Source of the DNA: DATARR01 sp036376245
GTDB taxonomy: Bacteria > Acidobacteriota > Thermoanaerobaculia > Multivoradales > UBA5704
Assembly: GCA_036376245.1 (NCBI GenBank)
Contig: DASVAS010000078.1
Span: 1-64,000 of the forward strand
Direction of reading: 5' to 3'
Length of the DNA: 64,000 nt
Made by a program: the position numbers and the translations under genes. Of the stretch, positions 1 through 10,494 are shown piece after piece. The notes under the pieces are model-generated. The model was not told the origin of the DNA and made no database searches. It saw only the letters and a list, made by a program, of their open reading frames with translations. Each line of letters opens with the position of its first letter. Position 1 is the stretch's first letter.

Positions 1-118
1 CCCTCCCTCCCACCGCACACCGGGAGAGGGGAAGGGTTTGTCTGGTTTTCTCCCCTCCTCTCCCGGTGTGCGGTGGGAGGGAGGGGTCGGGAGAGGAGGG
101 GCCGGGGGTGGTGAGGGC
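1..118. repeat. Dispersed palindromic element, copy 1 (cut by the window edge)
   Basis: Two GC-rich arms face each other. The left arm (about 1-33) is a run of CCCTCCCTCCCACC followed by CACACCGGGAGAGGGG. The right arm (about 50-90) is its reverse complement and continues with GGGGTCGGGAGAGG to about 118. The same arrangement, with the same CTCCCGGTG core, recurs at 61954-62156 inside a coding sequence. The element ends just beyond the stop of the NCS1 transporter, so here it lies in a 3' intergenic position and could act as a terminator or mRNA stabiliser. That role is inferred from position only. Confidence 0.7.
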
Positions 119-126
119 CGCGCTTG

Positions 127-1599
<1,473 letters not shown>

Positions 1600-1693
1600 G
1601 TCGGGGGTATGGTAGCACCCCGGTACTAGACATCCCTTGCGAGCTTCTCGTATACCTCTTCCGCATATTCTTCGTCGACTCTGGAGGAAGGCC

Positions 1694-2332
1694 ATGACCC
1701 GGCTCGCAGCGTGTTTGACCCTGTTGATCCTGACGGCGTCTCCCCTGGCGGCGGCGCCGTTCCGAGTGACCCTGGAAAACGACGCGGTGGTGATCTCGGG
1801 GTTGACCGCCAAAGGCAAGGCGGCGCTCCTCGGCGTGACGCGCGAGATCGGCGAGGACGACTACCCCACCGCCCGGCGCCACCTGGAGGTCCTCATGGAC
1901 GACGACGGGGACGGCGTGGTGCGCTACCCAGTCGAAGGGGGCGTTCCGGTCCGCTCCGTGTTCGCGGCCGTGGACCTGGCCAGCGGCGACTTCGAGACGG
2001 TCTCTCCCCAAGCCCTCGGCCTCCGGCGGGTCGACTGGCGGGGGCGCGGGCCCGGCCGGCGGCCGGACGGCAAAGACTCTGTGGAGGACCGGCGCCGCAT
2101 TCTCGAGCTTCTGGTGGTGCGGCCGAGCGTGGGCGTCTGGGCCGCGCGCCTCAAGGACGGTGATGGGAGCGACGGCGACGGCGTCATCGATGGCCGTGTG
2201 GAGGGCCTGCTGGAGAGCCTGAGCCCGCTGGAAACCGGCCCGGAGGCGCCCTCCGTGTTCCAGCGCGACGACGTCGTGCTGGCGCTCGATCCCACCGTGC
2301 TGGAAATCACCCTCGTCAAGGTGCCCAACTGA
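1694..2332 (+). CDS. Secreted hypothetical protein coupled to Rhs
   Basis: A 212-residue protein with a clear signal peptide (MTRLAACLTLLILTASPLAA). The mature part has two short acidic D/G-rich loops (DDDGDGVV near residue 65 and DGDGSDGDG near residue 155) that resemble calcium-binding or dockerin-type loops. I do not recognise a family. The ATG at 1694 follows a good Shine-Dalgarno (GGAGG at 1683-1687). Its stop codon overlaps the start of the Rhs gene by one base (TGATG), so the two are translationally coupled. A role in export, folding or surface presentation of the Rhs protein is an inference from this coupling. Confidence 0.75.
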   Translation: MTRLAACLTLLILTASPLAAAPFRVTLENDAVVISGLTAKGKAALLGVTREIGEDDYPTARRHLEVLMDDDGDGVVRYPVEGGVPVRSVFAAVDLASGDFETVSPQALGLRRVDWRGRGPGRRPDGKDSVEDRRRILELLVVRPSVGVWAARLKDGDGSDGDGVIDGRVEGLLESLSPLETGPEAPSVFQRDDVVLALDPTVLEITLVKVPN

Positions 2333-5300
2333 TGCGCGCGACGATCCTGAAGGCGTCCCTGCTCCTGACGCTCTGGCCCGCCCTGGCCGCCGCCGAGCAT
2401 CCCAACGTCGCCAAGGGCGCCGGCCGGACCGCCGGCTTCGGCACCGTCGACGTCGATTCCGTGAATCCGTTCAACGGCAACCTGGTGGTCCGGCTGCCCA
2501 TCGGCCAGGCCTATCCGGTGAACGCCGGCTTCACCTATCAGCTCTCGCTGACCTACAACAGCCAGACCTGGGAGCAGGAGACGTACGACGACACGACGAT
2601 GGTCATCCCGGCGCGGGCCTCCAACGCCGGCCTGGGCTGGGCCCTGCAACTGGGGCGCCTCAATCCGCCGCGGCTCGACCTCTCCAGCATGCCGGTAGGG
2701 GACGGCGACCGGAACACCTACCTGGCGGCGGACGGCGCCACGCACGTCTTCTATCCCACGCTCCACGAGGGGGAGACCGTGGTCGCGGGAGTCGAATACA
2801 CCCGGGACGGCTCTTATCTCCGCCTGAAGACCGCCACCAATCAGATCGAGTTTCCGGACGGCACCGTCCACACGTTCAGCGCCCTGGAAAACGGCTATCT
2901 GACCGAGATGAAGGACCCGTTCGGGAACTGGGTGCGGGTGAGCTATCAGGATTGCCCGTCCGCTCCCTGTCAGCCCTCGCAGGCCCGCCTCTGGCAGATC
3001 ACCGACCGGCAGGGCCGGGTCCACAACATCACCTTGCGGGATACCGGGCAGGTCGATCAGCCGCTGGTGGTCACCCGGGTGGATCTCCAGGCCTTCGGCA
3101 CGGGCAACCGGGCGGTCTACAAATTCCTTTACAACGACAGCACGGACGACCAGAGCACCACCGGCTCGCCGGTCCCACTGGCCGGCTGCGTACAGCCGGG
3201 GACCCTGGGAGACAACCACGTGGTCTGGCTCCTGACCCGCATCGTGCTGCCGGACGGCTCGTTCTACGAAAGCCCGAAGTCCTCCTATTTCTCGACCAAC
3301 ACGCCGGGAAACGCGACGACTCCCTGCAAGACCGGGCTCCTCAACCGGCTGCGGCTCCCCACCCTGGGAGCGATCGAATGGGATTACATCCTCTATAACT
3401 TCCCGGCGTCCTCCACCACCCGCAACATCTGGCAGAAGACGACAGGAGTCGGCGTGCGGCGGCTGCTGAACGCTTCGGGGACGTCTATCGGCGCGTGGAC
3501 CTACACGACCAGCCTCGCCGGCGGCACCACCGCGCAGGAGACGCGGCTGATCAACAGCGTCACCGACCCTGCTCCCGTCAATACCAAGGTGACCCGCTAT
3601 TTCTCGGTCTGCAAGGGCAACTGCTCCCACCCTGACGGTGAGTACGAATACGGCCTGCCTGTGGGGAGGGACGTCAATGGGGACGGCACCGGCCGCTTCA
3701 TTTCTTCCCAGATCATGGACTCGACCGGCAACGTGCTGCGCGAGACCTACGTCCGCTATGAGCACGACGCCGCCACCCTGGGCGCTACGGTCGAGGACCG
3801 CAGCCGCCTCAATCAGCGTCTGGCCACGCAGCGGACCCTGTTCCTCGACAACATGGAATCGAGCTACGCCGACGAGACCTTCCTGGACTTCGACGGCCTG
3901 GGCCACTACCGCCGCCGTATCGCCAACGGCAACTTCCCGGGCAGCGCCTCGCGGTCGACCCACGTGGCCTACAACAACTCCATCGGCACCTACGGCCAGG
4001 CGGGGTACGTCCCCTGGCCCGCGACCTCGCCCTGGCTTCTCAACACCTCCCTGTTCAACTGGGACTTCGAGAACGGCAAGTATCAATACCGGGTCACCTG
4101 TTACGACACCAGCAAGGGAGTCATACTGCGCCACCGCATCCTCAAGGACAGCGGCGCCGCGGAGCACCCCAACGATCTCCTCCAGGTCTTTTCCTACAAT
4201 TCGGTAGGCAATGTGGCGACCGAGTCGTTCTATGGGGGTGACACGCAGTCCCTGCCTGGCAACGTCTGCGGCATGGTCCTGCCGGCCAACCCCGTCTACC
4301 AGTACAGCCATCTCTATTCGGCGGGCGTGCGCTCGAAGACCACGGTCAACGTGAGCGGCAGCACGCTGAACGTCCTGGATCTGACCATTGACGCCGGGAC
4401 AGGCCTGCCCAGCCACAGTCGGGACGCCGCGGGCAAGGAAACGGCCTTCACCTACGACGCGCTGAGCCGGCTGACGGTGGCGGACCCCGCGGACGACCTG
4501 CTGACCGCCTACAACTACTGCACGGCGACCTCCACGACAGCCTGTCCGGCCAGCGTGAGAGGGCAGGTGATCGAAGCGCGGCGGGCCACCGTCAACGGCT
4601 CGGACTTCACCGCCACCCGCACCCGCTTTGACGACTGGGGCCGGATGATCGAAGAGGCGGAGCGCATGCCCCCGTCCGGCACCTACGCCGCCCGGACGAT
4701 CACCTACAACGCCCTGGGCTGGCGAACCTTGGTCTCCGAGCAGGGCTCGGCGAGCAGTACCGCCTATTCCTACGACGCCCTGGGACGACCGGTCACGATC
4801 ACCCCGCCGGACGGCAACGCGCACAACGTGACCGTGAGCTATCAGGGCGTGCGGCAGGTCACCCGCACCACCAAGGTCGCCACCAGCCTGTCCGCGGAGA
4901 CCAACGCCGCCACGGTCGAGATCTACGACCGTCATGGGCGGCTCTACGAGGTCACGGAACCGAACGGCGTCAAGACACGGTACGAATACGACGTCGGCAA
5001 CCGGCTCAGCAAGGTCTGCCAGGGCGCCACGGGGACCGGCACGGCCACCTGCGGGCAGACGCGCCTCTTCTCCTACGATCATCGTGGATTCCTGCTCTCC
5101 GAGCAGCATCCGGAGAAGGGCGTCTCCGGCAACGGCGTCGTCTCCTACTTCAACTACGACGCGCGGGGGCACGTGGGAAGGAAGGTCGACGGTCCCAACG
5201 ACCTCACCTTCACCTACGACAAGGCCGAGAGGCTGACCCAGGTGCGGGAGACCGGCGGCGCGCAGAGGGTCCTCAAGACCTTGACCTACGCCTCTTCCAA

Positions 5301-7296
5301 CTTCACCGACATCTCCGGCACCGACTACCGGACAGGCAAGGTAACGTCGGCTTCGCGCTTCAACTACGTGGGATCGCCCTTCAACGCCACGGTGGAAGTG
5401 CGGGACACCTTCGCCTACCGGGGAACCGAAGGAAGGCTTTCGGAGACCTCGCGGCAGATGTTCTTCAACGGCGCCGCCGAAGAGAAGTTCTCCTCCACCT
5501 ACGCCTACGACGGCCTGGGCCTCGTCTCCGCGCTCGGCTATCCCGACTGCGTCGCCGGCGACTGCCCCGCGTCGGATACGCCGCGCACGGTGACCTACAG
5601 CTACGGCTACGGCCGTCTGACAAGCGTTCCCGGCTACACGGGCACGGCGGGAGGCGTGACCCAGATCACCTATCACGCCAACGGCTTGTTGAATCAGGTT
5701 CCGCACGCGAACGGCGTGCTCTACACCCAGCAGAACGATCCCAACGGCATGCTGCGGCCCTCGAACATCACGGCCGCCCGGGGCGCCACCAATCTCTGGA
5801 CCGCGGGGAGCCACACCTACGACGGGACGGGCAACGTCAAGGCCACCGGGACCCAGACCTACCTGTACGACAGCCTGAGCCGGGTAGTCCAGGGGAACAT
5901 TTCCGGAATCACCCAGAGCTACACCTACGACAACTACGGCAACCTGCTGACCATCACCACGGGCGCTTCGACCGTCAACACGCCCACCTCGGCCTCGACG
6001 AACCGGCTGACCGGTGGCGTCTACGACGGCGCGGGCAACCTCACATCCTGGAACGGCAACGCCTACCAATACGACGCCTTCAACCAGATGGCGCGCTACA
6101 CGTCCGGGGCGGAGGACTGGGTCTACCTCTACGGCCCGGACGACGAGCGCTTCTGGAGCTACCGCACGGCCGGAGGCGGCTCCCTGTGGACGCTCCGGGA
6201 CCTTTCCGGCATGGTCCTGCGGCAGTACAACTCTCATCTGGGCTGGGGGGACTACGACGACTACATCTATCGCGGCTCCGCCTTGCTGGCGAACTACCGT
6301 TCCAACGGCCAGCAGCGCCACTTCGACGTCGATCACCTGGGGACGCCGCGCCTGGTTACGGATGCCGCAGGCAATCAGGTCGCGTTCCACACCTACTATC
6401 CCTACGGCCGCGAGCAGAGCACCCTCCAGGAAGGCGACCGCATGAAATTCACCGGCCACGAGCGCGACCTCGCGAACGTGGCGGGGGATGGGGACGATCT
6501 CGATTACATGCACGCGCGGCATTACTCGCCGGTGACGGGGCGGTTCTTGAGTGTGGATCCGATCGGAGGCACTCCAACGGTGCCGCAGAGTTGGAACCGC
6601 TACGCCTACGTGATGGGGCGGGTGATGAGCTACACCGATCCGACGGGGATGCAGGCGATGGGGAGGGGGTACGCGCCGACGGGGATGACTGTTGATGATG
6701 TCGCGGCCACCTTCAATGGCGGTACCATCACTGTGACAGCTCCTGCGTGGAGGGGTGGGACAACTTCCAATCCGTATACCGGCCTTTGGGGAGTAGGATC
6801 TCTATCATCTGGCAGCGATTTCTGGAACTCTCTCGCGACTGGAGGCGGATTGCTGGATGTGACTAGCGCGCGGGATTTTTACCAACGCAATTTCGAGCAC
6901 TACGCCGTTGAAGGAAATACGGCCATGGCGCTATTGAATTTCGCCGTCGATGAGCTCTTTGTCCCTGATAGTCAAGGAGAACTCGGTGTTGAGTTGGCGA
7001 TGGCGGTAATACCTGGACCACTTGACAACGCAGCTTATGCAGGCATCAAAGGCTCGAAGTTCTTTACGCAGTTCGCGAAGCGCAACCCGTTTGGGCACGC
7101 CGTAAGAAAACTAGGTCGCTTTACGGAGTTCTCAGTCAGCGTGCCAGGACGGGCGAAAGGTAGCTATACGCGTTGGGTCAAAGTCGTAAATCAAGACGGA
7201 CGCACCGTCAAGCTCTACCATGACACCTTCGATAACAAGGGCAAGTTCATCCATCGAGGAGTCAAGGTACCAAGCCCTGAGCGGCATATTCGGTGA
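2332..7296 (+). CDS. Secreted Rhs/YD-repeat polymorphic toxin
   Basis: A 1,654-residue Rhs-family protein with an N-terminal signal peptide (MRATILKASLLLTLWPALAAA). From about residue 40 to 1380 it carries many YD-type repeats (for example YDALSRL, YDALGRP, YEYDVGNRL, YDGLGLV). These form the cocoon-like shell that encloses a toxin in known Rhs proteins. The conserved Rhs-associated core lies at about residues 1385-1443 (ARHYSPVTGRFLSVDPIG, then TDPTGM). After it, a roughly 210-residue C-terminal tip differs sharply in composition and is encoded by AT-richer DNA. It ends in a basic segment with WVKVVNQDGRTVKLYHDTF and FIHRGVKV. The tip is the expected toxin, but I cannot assign its activity. 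Small immunity-type genes follow directly, which fits a polymorphic toxin locus. Confidence 0.9.
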   Translation: MRATILKASLLLTLWPALAAAEHPNVAKGAGRTAGFGTVDVDSVNPFNGNLVVRLPIGQAYPVNAGFTYQLSLTYNSQTWEQETYDDTTMVIPARASNAGLGWALQLGRLNPPRLDLSSMPVGDGDRNTYLAADGATHVFYPTLHEGETVVAGVEYTRDGSYLRLKTATNQIEFPDGTVHTFSALENGYLTEMKDPFGNWVRVSYQDCPSAPCQPSQARLWQITDRQGRVHNITLRDTGQVDQPLVVTRVDLQAFGTGNRAVYKFLYNDSTDDQSTTGSPVPLAGCVQPGTLGDNHVVWLLTRIVLPDGSFYESPKSSYFSTNTPGNATTPCKTGLLNRLRLPTLGAIEWDYILYNFPASSTTRNIWQKTTGVGVRRLLNASGTSIGAWTYTTSLAGGTTAQETRLINSVTDPAPVNTKVTRYFSVCKGNCSHPDGEYEYGLPVGRDVNGDGTGRFISSQIMDSTGNVLRETYVRYEHDAATLGATVEDRSRLNQRLATQRTLFLDNMESSYADETFLDFDGLGHYRRRIANGNFPGSASRSTHVAYNNSIGTYGQAGYVPWPATSPWLLNTSLFNWDFENGKYQYRVTCYDTSKGVILRHRILKDSGAAEHPNDLLQVFSYNSVGNVATESFYGGDTQSLPGNVCGMVLPANPVYQYSHLYSAGVRSKTTVNVSGSTLNVLDLTIDAGTGLPSHSRDAAGKETAFTYDALSRLTVADPADDLLTAYNYCTATSTTACPASVRGQVIEARRATVNGSDFTATRTRFDDWGRMIEEAERMPPSGTYAARTITYNALGWRTLVSEQGSASSTAYSYDALGRPVTITPPDGNAHNVTVSYQGVRQVTRTTKVATSLSAETNAATVEIYDRHGRLYEVTEPNGVKTRYEYDVGNRLSKVCQGATGTGTATCGQTRLFSYDHRGFLLSEQHPEKGVSGNGVVSYFNYDARGHVGRKVDGPNDLTFTYDKAERLTQVRETGGAQRVLKTLTYASSNFTDISGTDYRTGKVTSASRFNYVGSPFNATVEVRDTFAYRGTEGRLSETSRQMFFNGAAEEKFSSTYAYDGLGLVSALGYPDCVAGDCPASDTPRTVTYSYGYGRLTSVPGYTGTAGGVTQITYHANGLLNQVPHANGVLYTQQNDPNGMLRPSNITAARGATNLWTAGSHTYDGTGNVKATGTQTYLYDSLSRVVQGNISGITQSYTYDNYGNLLTITTGASTVNTPTSASTNRLTGGVYDGAGNLTSWNGNAYQYDAFNQMARYTSGAEDWVYLYGPDDERFWSYRTAGGGSLWTLRDLSGMVLRQYNSHLGWGDYDDYIYRGSALLANYRSNGQQRHFDVDHLGTPRLVTDAAGNQVAFHTYYPYGREQSTLQEGDRMKFTGHERDLANVAGDGDDLDYMHARHYSPVTGRFLSVDPIGGTPTVPQSWNRYAYVMGRVMSYTDPTGMQAMGRGYAPTGMTVDDVAATFNGGTITVTAPAWRGGTTSNPYTGLWGVGSLSSGSDFWNSLATGGGLLDVTSARDFYQRNFEHYAVEGNTAMALLNFAVDELFVPDSQGELGVELAMAVIPGPLDNAAYAGIKGSKFFTQFAKRNPFGHAVRKLGRFTEFSVSVPGRAKGSYTRWVKVVNQDGRTVKLYHDTFDNKGKFIHRGVKVPSPERHIR

Positions 7297-7311
7297 GATA
7301 GGTACGAAGTT

Positions 7312-7692
7312 ATGAACGAAAAATTGCTTCTTGATTTCTTCACAGGAAAAATCCGCGCCCAGGTACTGGCGGAAGCATTGGATGGCGCTATTGATGCTGG
7401 TAGCACTTCAACAAGCTATACCGTCACAGACATGACAGAGGACTTTTGGGTAACGCCTCACCACCTGGGAATGGTTTGCGACGCATTTCTGGAGGGAAAA
7501 CTTACAGCAGACCATCTCAAGGCAATTGGATTCATACTGATAGCTTCCGACAATTTTCTCTGGGATGGCACTGATCAGCAAGGAGAAAGGGTTACTGCCG
7601 TTGCTAACGAGTGGGCCACACCAGAAATAAATTATCCCATCACTATGGAAAACGTGGCCAAATGGAAGACATATCTTGCAAGCAGTAGTTGA
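7312..7692 (+). CDS. Putative immunity protein for the Rhs tip
   Basis: A 126-residue, acidic, soluble-looking protein starting 15 bases after the Rhs stop codon. No family is recognised with certainty. It has no signal peptide or membrane segment. Position directly behind the toxin tip, small size and the same AT-rich composition as the tip are the usual hallmarks of a cognate immunity gene, so that is the inferred role. The C-terminal part (DNFLWDGTDQQGERVTAVANEW) is typical of small helical immunity-like proteins but is not diagnostic. Confidence 0.55.
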   Translation: MNEKLLLDFFTGKIRAQVLAEALDGAIDAGSTSTSYTVTDMTEDFWVTPHHLGMVCDAFLEGKLTADHLKAIGFILIASDNFLWDGTDQQGERVTAVANEWATPEINYPITMENVAKWKTYLASSS

Positions 7693-7749
7693 ATCGGCGT
7701 GCAGGAACAAGGAATGATGGCTTCTATGGCTTCTAAAGGGGCACAACTC

Positions 7750-8151
7750 ATGACAACCTTCTCGCTATCCTTTCGAGTCATGGGCACAGATCTGGATCCC
7801 GACTTGGTTTCGCAGATTCTAGGCATGGAACCAAGCCAGAGCCATAAGAAGGGCGATCCTAATATTGGCAAATCGGGTCGCAGGTATTCCGATTTTTCGG
7901 AGGGACTCTGGGCGCTGAGCTTACAGTCCAAGGAAGCTAATAATCTGGAGGAACGGCTATCCACCATCGTGGAACTGCTACGTGACCGCGAGAAGGAGCT
8001 GAAGAGCTTACGTGAACTGGGCTACAGAATGGACATCTTTGTCGGCGTATTTGGAGAAAGTACGGGTAATCTTGGTTTCTCGATTGACTCGAACCTTCTG
8101 TCCGCCCTAGGCAAGCTTGGCCTGACTCTCGACTTTGATATCTATGATTAG
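7750..8151 (+). CDS. DUF4279-like protein (probable immunity)
   Basis: A 133-residue protein resembling the DUF4279 family. It has the N-terminal strand FSLSFRVMGTDLDPDLVS, a middle segment with a basic turn and Trp (EGLWALSL), and a C-terminal FSIDSNLLSALGKLGL segment. DUF4279 genes are common beside polymorphic toxins and are thought to act as immunity proteins. I chose the ATG at 7750 because it follows an AAAGGGG ribosome-binding site and begins right at the domain; an upstream GTG at 7699 is possible. Second gene of the immunity-type run behind the Rhs gene. Confidence 0.6.
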   Translation: MTTFSLSFRVMGTDLDPDLVSQILGMEPSQSHKKGDPNIGKSGRRYSDFSEGLWALSLQSKEANNLEERLSTIVELLRDREKELKSLRELGYRMDIFVGVFGESTGNLGFSIDSNLLSALGKLGLTLDFDIYD

Positions 8152-8180
8152 AACACCTACTAGGCCAGGAGAACGCTCGC

Positions 8181-8411
8181 TTGGCTCTAAAAGATAAGGA
8201 GCTCCTTCGCGCCGTAATTTCCAGGCGGGAGCCGAGGCTGTTGAAGATCGTGGAGACGCTTGAAAAAGCACCTCTAACGGACGAGCAGAGAGAGATGCTT
8301 CGAGAGGTGCTGGCTGATGAGCTTTGTGAGTCAGGCCTGCGAGATGACGACGAGCCTAACGAGCTGGGGACTAGATTGGATGACCTGATCGGCAGATTGG
8401 GAGATTTTTGA
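8181..8411 (+). CDS. Small acidic hypothetical protein
   Basis: A 76-residue, highly charged helical protein with the segments REPRLLKIVETLEKAPLT and REMLREVLADELCESGL. It starts at a TTG (8181) preceded by AGGAGAA at a seven-base spacing. No domain is assigned with confidence. It ends the co-directional run behind the Rhs toxin, so it may be an additional, possibly orphan, immunity-type or accessory gene. The TTG start and small size make gene prediction less certain than for its neighbours. Confidence 0.55.
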   Translation: MALKDKELLRAVISRREPRLLKIVETLEKAPLTDEQREMLREVLADELCESGLRDDDEPNELGTRLDDLIGRLGDF

Positions 8412-8585
8412 GAACAGGATCTCCAGGTGCTCCCGGCTGAGAGGCTTCTGCCCATTCTCCATTTGATTGGAGGCCGAGGGCGGCCGCCGCGGCGCCGCGC
8501 GCTTCAGGCGTCGGCATGAGATCGAAGAGGGCCTTGATATTCATAGCAAAGGGATTCTACCCGAAGATCGCCACGCCGGCCACGG

Positions 8586-9587
8586 CTACAGCGCCTCTCG
8601 CCGCAATTCCGGAAAAACCTTACCCACCTTGTTGAGCAGGTAGTCGCCGTAGGTGCCCTCGAAGGCGTGGACGTTGGCCTGATCCCAGCGCTCGTCCTGA
8701 TCGTCGGGGGGCGCTTCCACGCCCGGTAGATCGATCGGCTGCACCCGCGCGGAGAAGTTGGGATCGAAGAAGAACGGAAACGACAGCCGGTCCCGCGGGG
8801 CCGGGTTGCGCACCCGGTGCGGCGTGGAGCGGAACACCCCTTTCGTCATGCGGTCCAGCATGTCGCCGATGTTGCAGACGAAGGAGCCCGGCACCGGCGG
8901 CGCCGAGACCCAGCCGGACCGCGACTTCACCTCCAGGCCGCCGGCGTCGTCCTGCAACAGGATCGTCAGCAGGCCGTAGTCGGTGTGCTCCCCCACGCCC
9001 CAGAGCTCCGGGGCGGCCGGCGGCGGATAGTTGAAGATGCGGAACAGGGTCAGCGGCTCGCCGGTGTAGCGGTCCGCGAAGTAGGACTCCTCCAGGTCCA
9101 GGCTCAGGGCCAGCCCGGCCATCAGGCAATGCCCCAGCCGGGTCAGCGCCGCCATGTAGTCCAGAACCGCCTCGCGGAGGCCCGCCGGCTCGTGGGGGAA
9201 GAGGTTGGGGCCGTGCAAGGGAGTGCCGGCCTGGACCAGCGGGTGGTCCTCCGGCAGCTCCGCGCCGAAGTACAGGCCCTCCTTCTGGTCCGGCTTGCCG
9301 GAGGTCAGCTCGTCGCCCACCCGGAAGTACCCGCGCCAGGCCCGGCCGCCCAGAGCCATGCGGATCCGCATCTTGGTCTCCACGTCCTGGGCGAAGAACT
9401 CCCGGCTGAGATCGCGCAGCCGCGCCTGCAGGCCCGCGTCCACGCCGTGCCCCACGACGTAGAAGAAGCCGCTCTCCCGGCACGCCTGCCCGAGACGCGC
9501 GGCGACCTCCCCCTGGCCGGGGCCGCCGGCCACCAGCTCGCTGACGTCGACGATGGGTACGTGGGAAAAGTCCCGCTCTGTCCTCAT
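8586..9587 (-). CDS. Isopenicillin N synthase-like 2-oxoglutarate/Fe(II) oxygenase
   Basis: A 333-residue non-haem iron oxygenase of the isopenicillin N synthase / 2OG-Fe(II) family. The N-terminal DIOX_N region has VPIVDVSEL and CRESGFFYVVGHGV. The C-terminal jelly-roll has the iron ligands in GEHTDYGLLTIL (His and Asp) and STPHRVRNP (distal His). The co-substrate carboxylate-binding Arg and Ser appear in DRLSFPFFFDP. Members use O2 and usually 2-oxoglutarate to hydroxylate or cyclise small molecules; the substrate here is unknown. It is transcribed divergently from a second iron oxygenase (9646) with only 58 bases between the starts, so the two may be co-regulated. Confidence 0.88.
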   Translation of the reverse strand: MRTERDFSHVPIVDVSELVAGGPGQGEVAARLGQACRESGFFYVVGHGVDAGLQARLRDLSREFFAQDVETKMRIRMALGGRAWRGYFRVGDELTSGKPDQKEGLYFGAELPEDHPLVQAGTPLHGPNLFPHEPAGLREAVLDYMAALTRLGHCLMAGLALSLDLEESYFADRYTGEPLTLFRIFNYPPPAAPELWGVGEHTDYGLLTILLQDDAGGLEVKSRSGWVSAPPVPGSFVCNIGDMLDRMTKGVFRSTPHRVRNPAPRDRLSFPFFFDPNFSARVQPIDLPGVEAPPDDQDERWDQANVHAFEGTYGDYLLNKVGKVFPELRREAL

Positions 9588-9608
9588 GGGCGCATTGTAG
9601 GCGGAAGC

Positions 9609-9636
9609 TTGAAGCTTACAATCTATATGCTAGAAT
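9609..9636 (+). promoter_or_regulatory. Putative sigma-70-type promoter, near-leaderless
   Basis: TTGAAG at 9609-9614 and TAGAAT at 9631-9636 are separated by 16 bases, and the second box carries an extended -10 TGC just before it. A transcript would begin near 9643, about three bases before the ATG at 9646, and no Shine-Dalgarno is visible. The gene may therefore be expressed from a leaderless or near-leaderless mRNA. The box overlaps a duplicated AAGCTT (GGAAGCTTGAAGCTT), which could be an operator half-site pair. Confidence 0.45.
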
Positions 9637-9645
9637 CACATCATC

Positions 9646-10434
9646 ATGACCCCACAGCTTTCCGCTTCCGACATCCGTCGGTATTACGACGACGGCTTCC
9701 TCATCCTCGAAGATCTCTTTTCCCGCGAGGAAGTCGCCGGGATGGCCGAGGCCACGGAGCGGCTGCGCGCGATGGGACGGGAGCTCGCGGCGGCGCTCCC
9801 CGACGGCGGCGACGGCGCGGCCGAGCAGAAGGTCGAGCACGCCGGCAGCCAGTTCGTCTTCGGCGGCACGAACGGATCGCGCCGGCTGCTGCGGGTCGTC
9901 TGGGCGGGAGGCTGCGAGCCGGCGTTCCTCGCCTGCGGTCGGGACCCGCGGCTCACCGCCGTGGTCGGCCAGCTCTTCGACTCATCCCAGGCGGTCCACC
10001 TGCTCAACCAGTTGCACGCCAAGTACCCCAACGACGGGCTGGAGTTCGAGCCCCACCAGGACAGCGAGCACCGCCGCTACGGCACCCCGGAGTGGCGCGA
10101 CGTCGACGGCCGCGGGTCCTACATCCAGACCGTGGTCGCGATCGACGACACGACGCTGGACAACGGTCCGCTGATCTTCTATCCGGGCAGCGGACGGCAG
10201 GGCCATCTCGATCCGGCCTTGGTGCGGAGCCAGTACCGGGGTCCCGGCGTCCCCGCGCTCCTGAAGGCGGGAAGCGCCGCCTTCTTCGGCCCCTACGTCG
10301 TCCACCGCAGCGCCGAGAACCGCGGCGCCGCTCCCCGGCGCATCGCCATCAACGGCTTCGCCCTCCCCGGCGCCAATTCCCGCCCCTACTTCGGCTCCGG
10401 CACCGGCATCCCGGTCGATCTTTTCCAAAGCTAG
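9646..10434 (+). CDS. Phytanoyl-CoA dioxygenase (PhyH)-family oxygenase
   Basis: A 262-residue protein of the PhyH family of 2-oxoglutarate/Fe(II) oxygenases. The N-terminal region (YYDDGFLILEDLFSREEV) is typical. The iron-binding HxD is in FEPHQDSEHRRYG. The distal histidine is in YVVHRSAENRG, with a downstream Arg (PRRIAI) positioned to bind 2-oxoglutarate. These enzymes hydroxylate or halogenate small molecules; the substrate here is unknown. It is divergent from the IPNS-like oxygenase at 8586, and the selenoprotein gene follows in the same direction after 60 bases. Confidence 0.88.
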   Translation: MTPQLSASDIRRYYDDGFLILEDLFSREEVAGMAEATERLRAMGRELAAALPDGGDGAAEQKVEHAGSQFVFGGTNGSRRLLRVVWAGGCEPAFLACGRDPRLTAVVGQLFDSSQAVHLLNQLHAKYPNDGLEFEPHQDSEHRRYGTPEWRDVDGRGSYIQTVVAIDDTTLDNGPLIFYPGSGRQGHLDPALVRSQYRGPGVPALLKAGSAAFFGPYVVHRSAENRGAAPRRIAINGFALPGANSRPYFGSGTGIPVDLFQS

Positions 10435-10494
10435 ACATCTTTGCCCGGAACGGGCACGAGGTTTGCTGCCTTTTCCAGGGATAAGGAGGTGTCT

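Noticed and set aside
1924..6522. 1,532-residue open frame antisense to the Rhs gene
   Set aside because: Same cause; the sense strand encodes clear YD repeats and the Rhs core.
8371..8544. Possible 57-residue minus-strand ORF (begins MNIKALFDLMPTPEA)
   Set aside because: It lacks a Shine-Dalgarno, overlaps the 3' end of the small gene at 8181, and its C-terminal part has no protein-like pattern.
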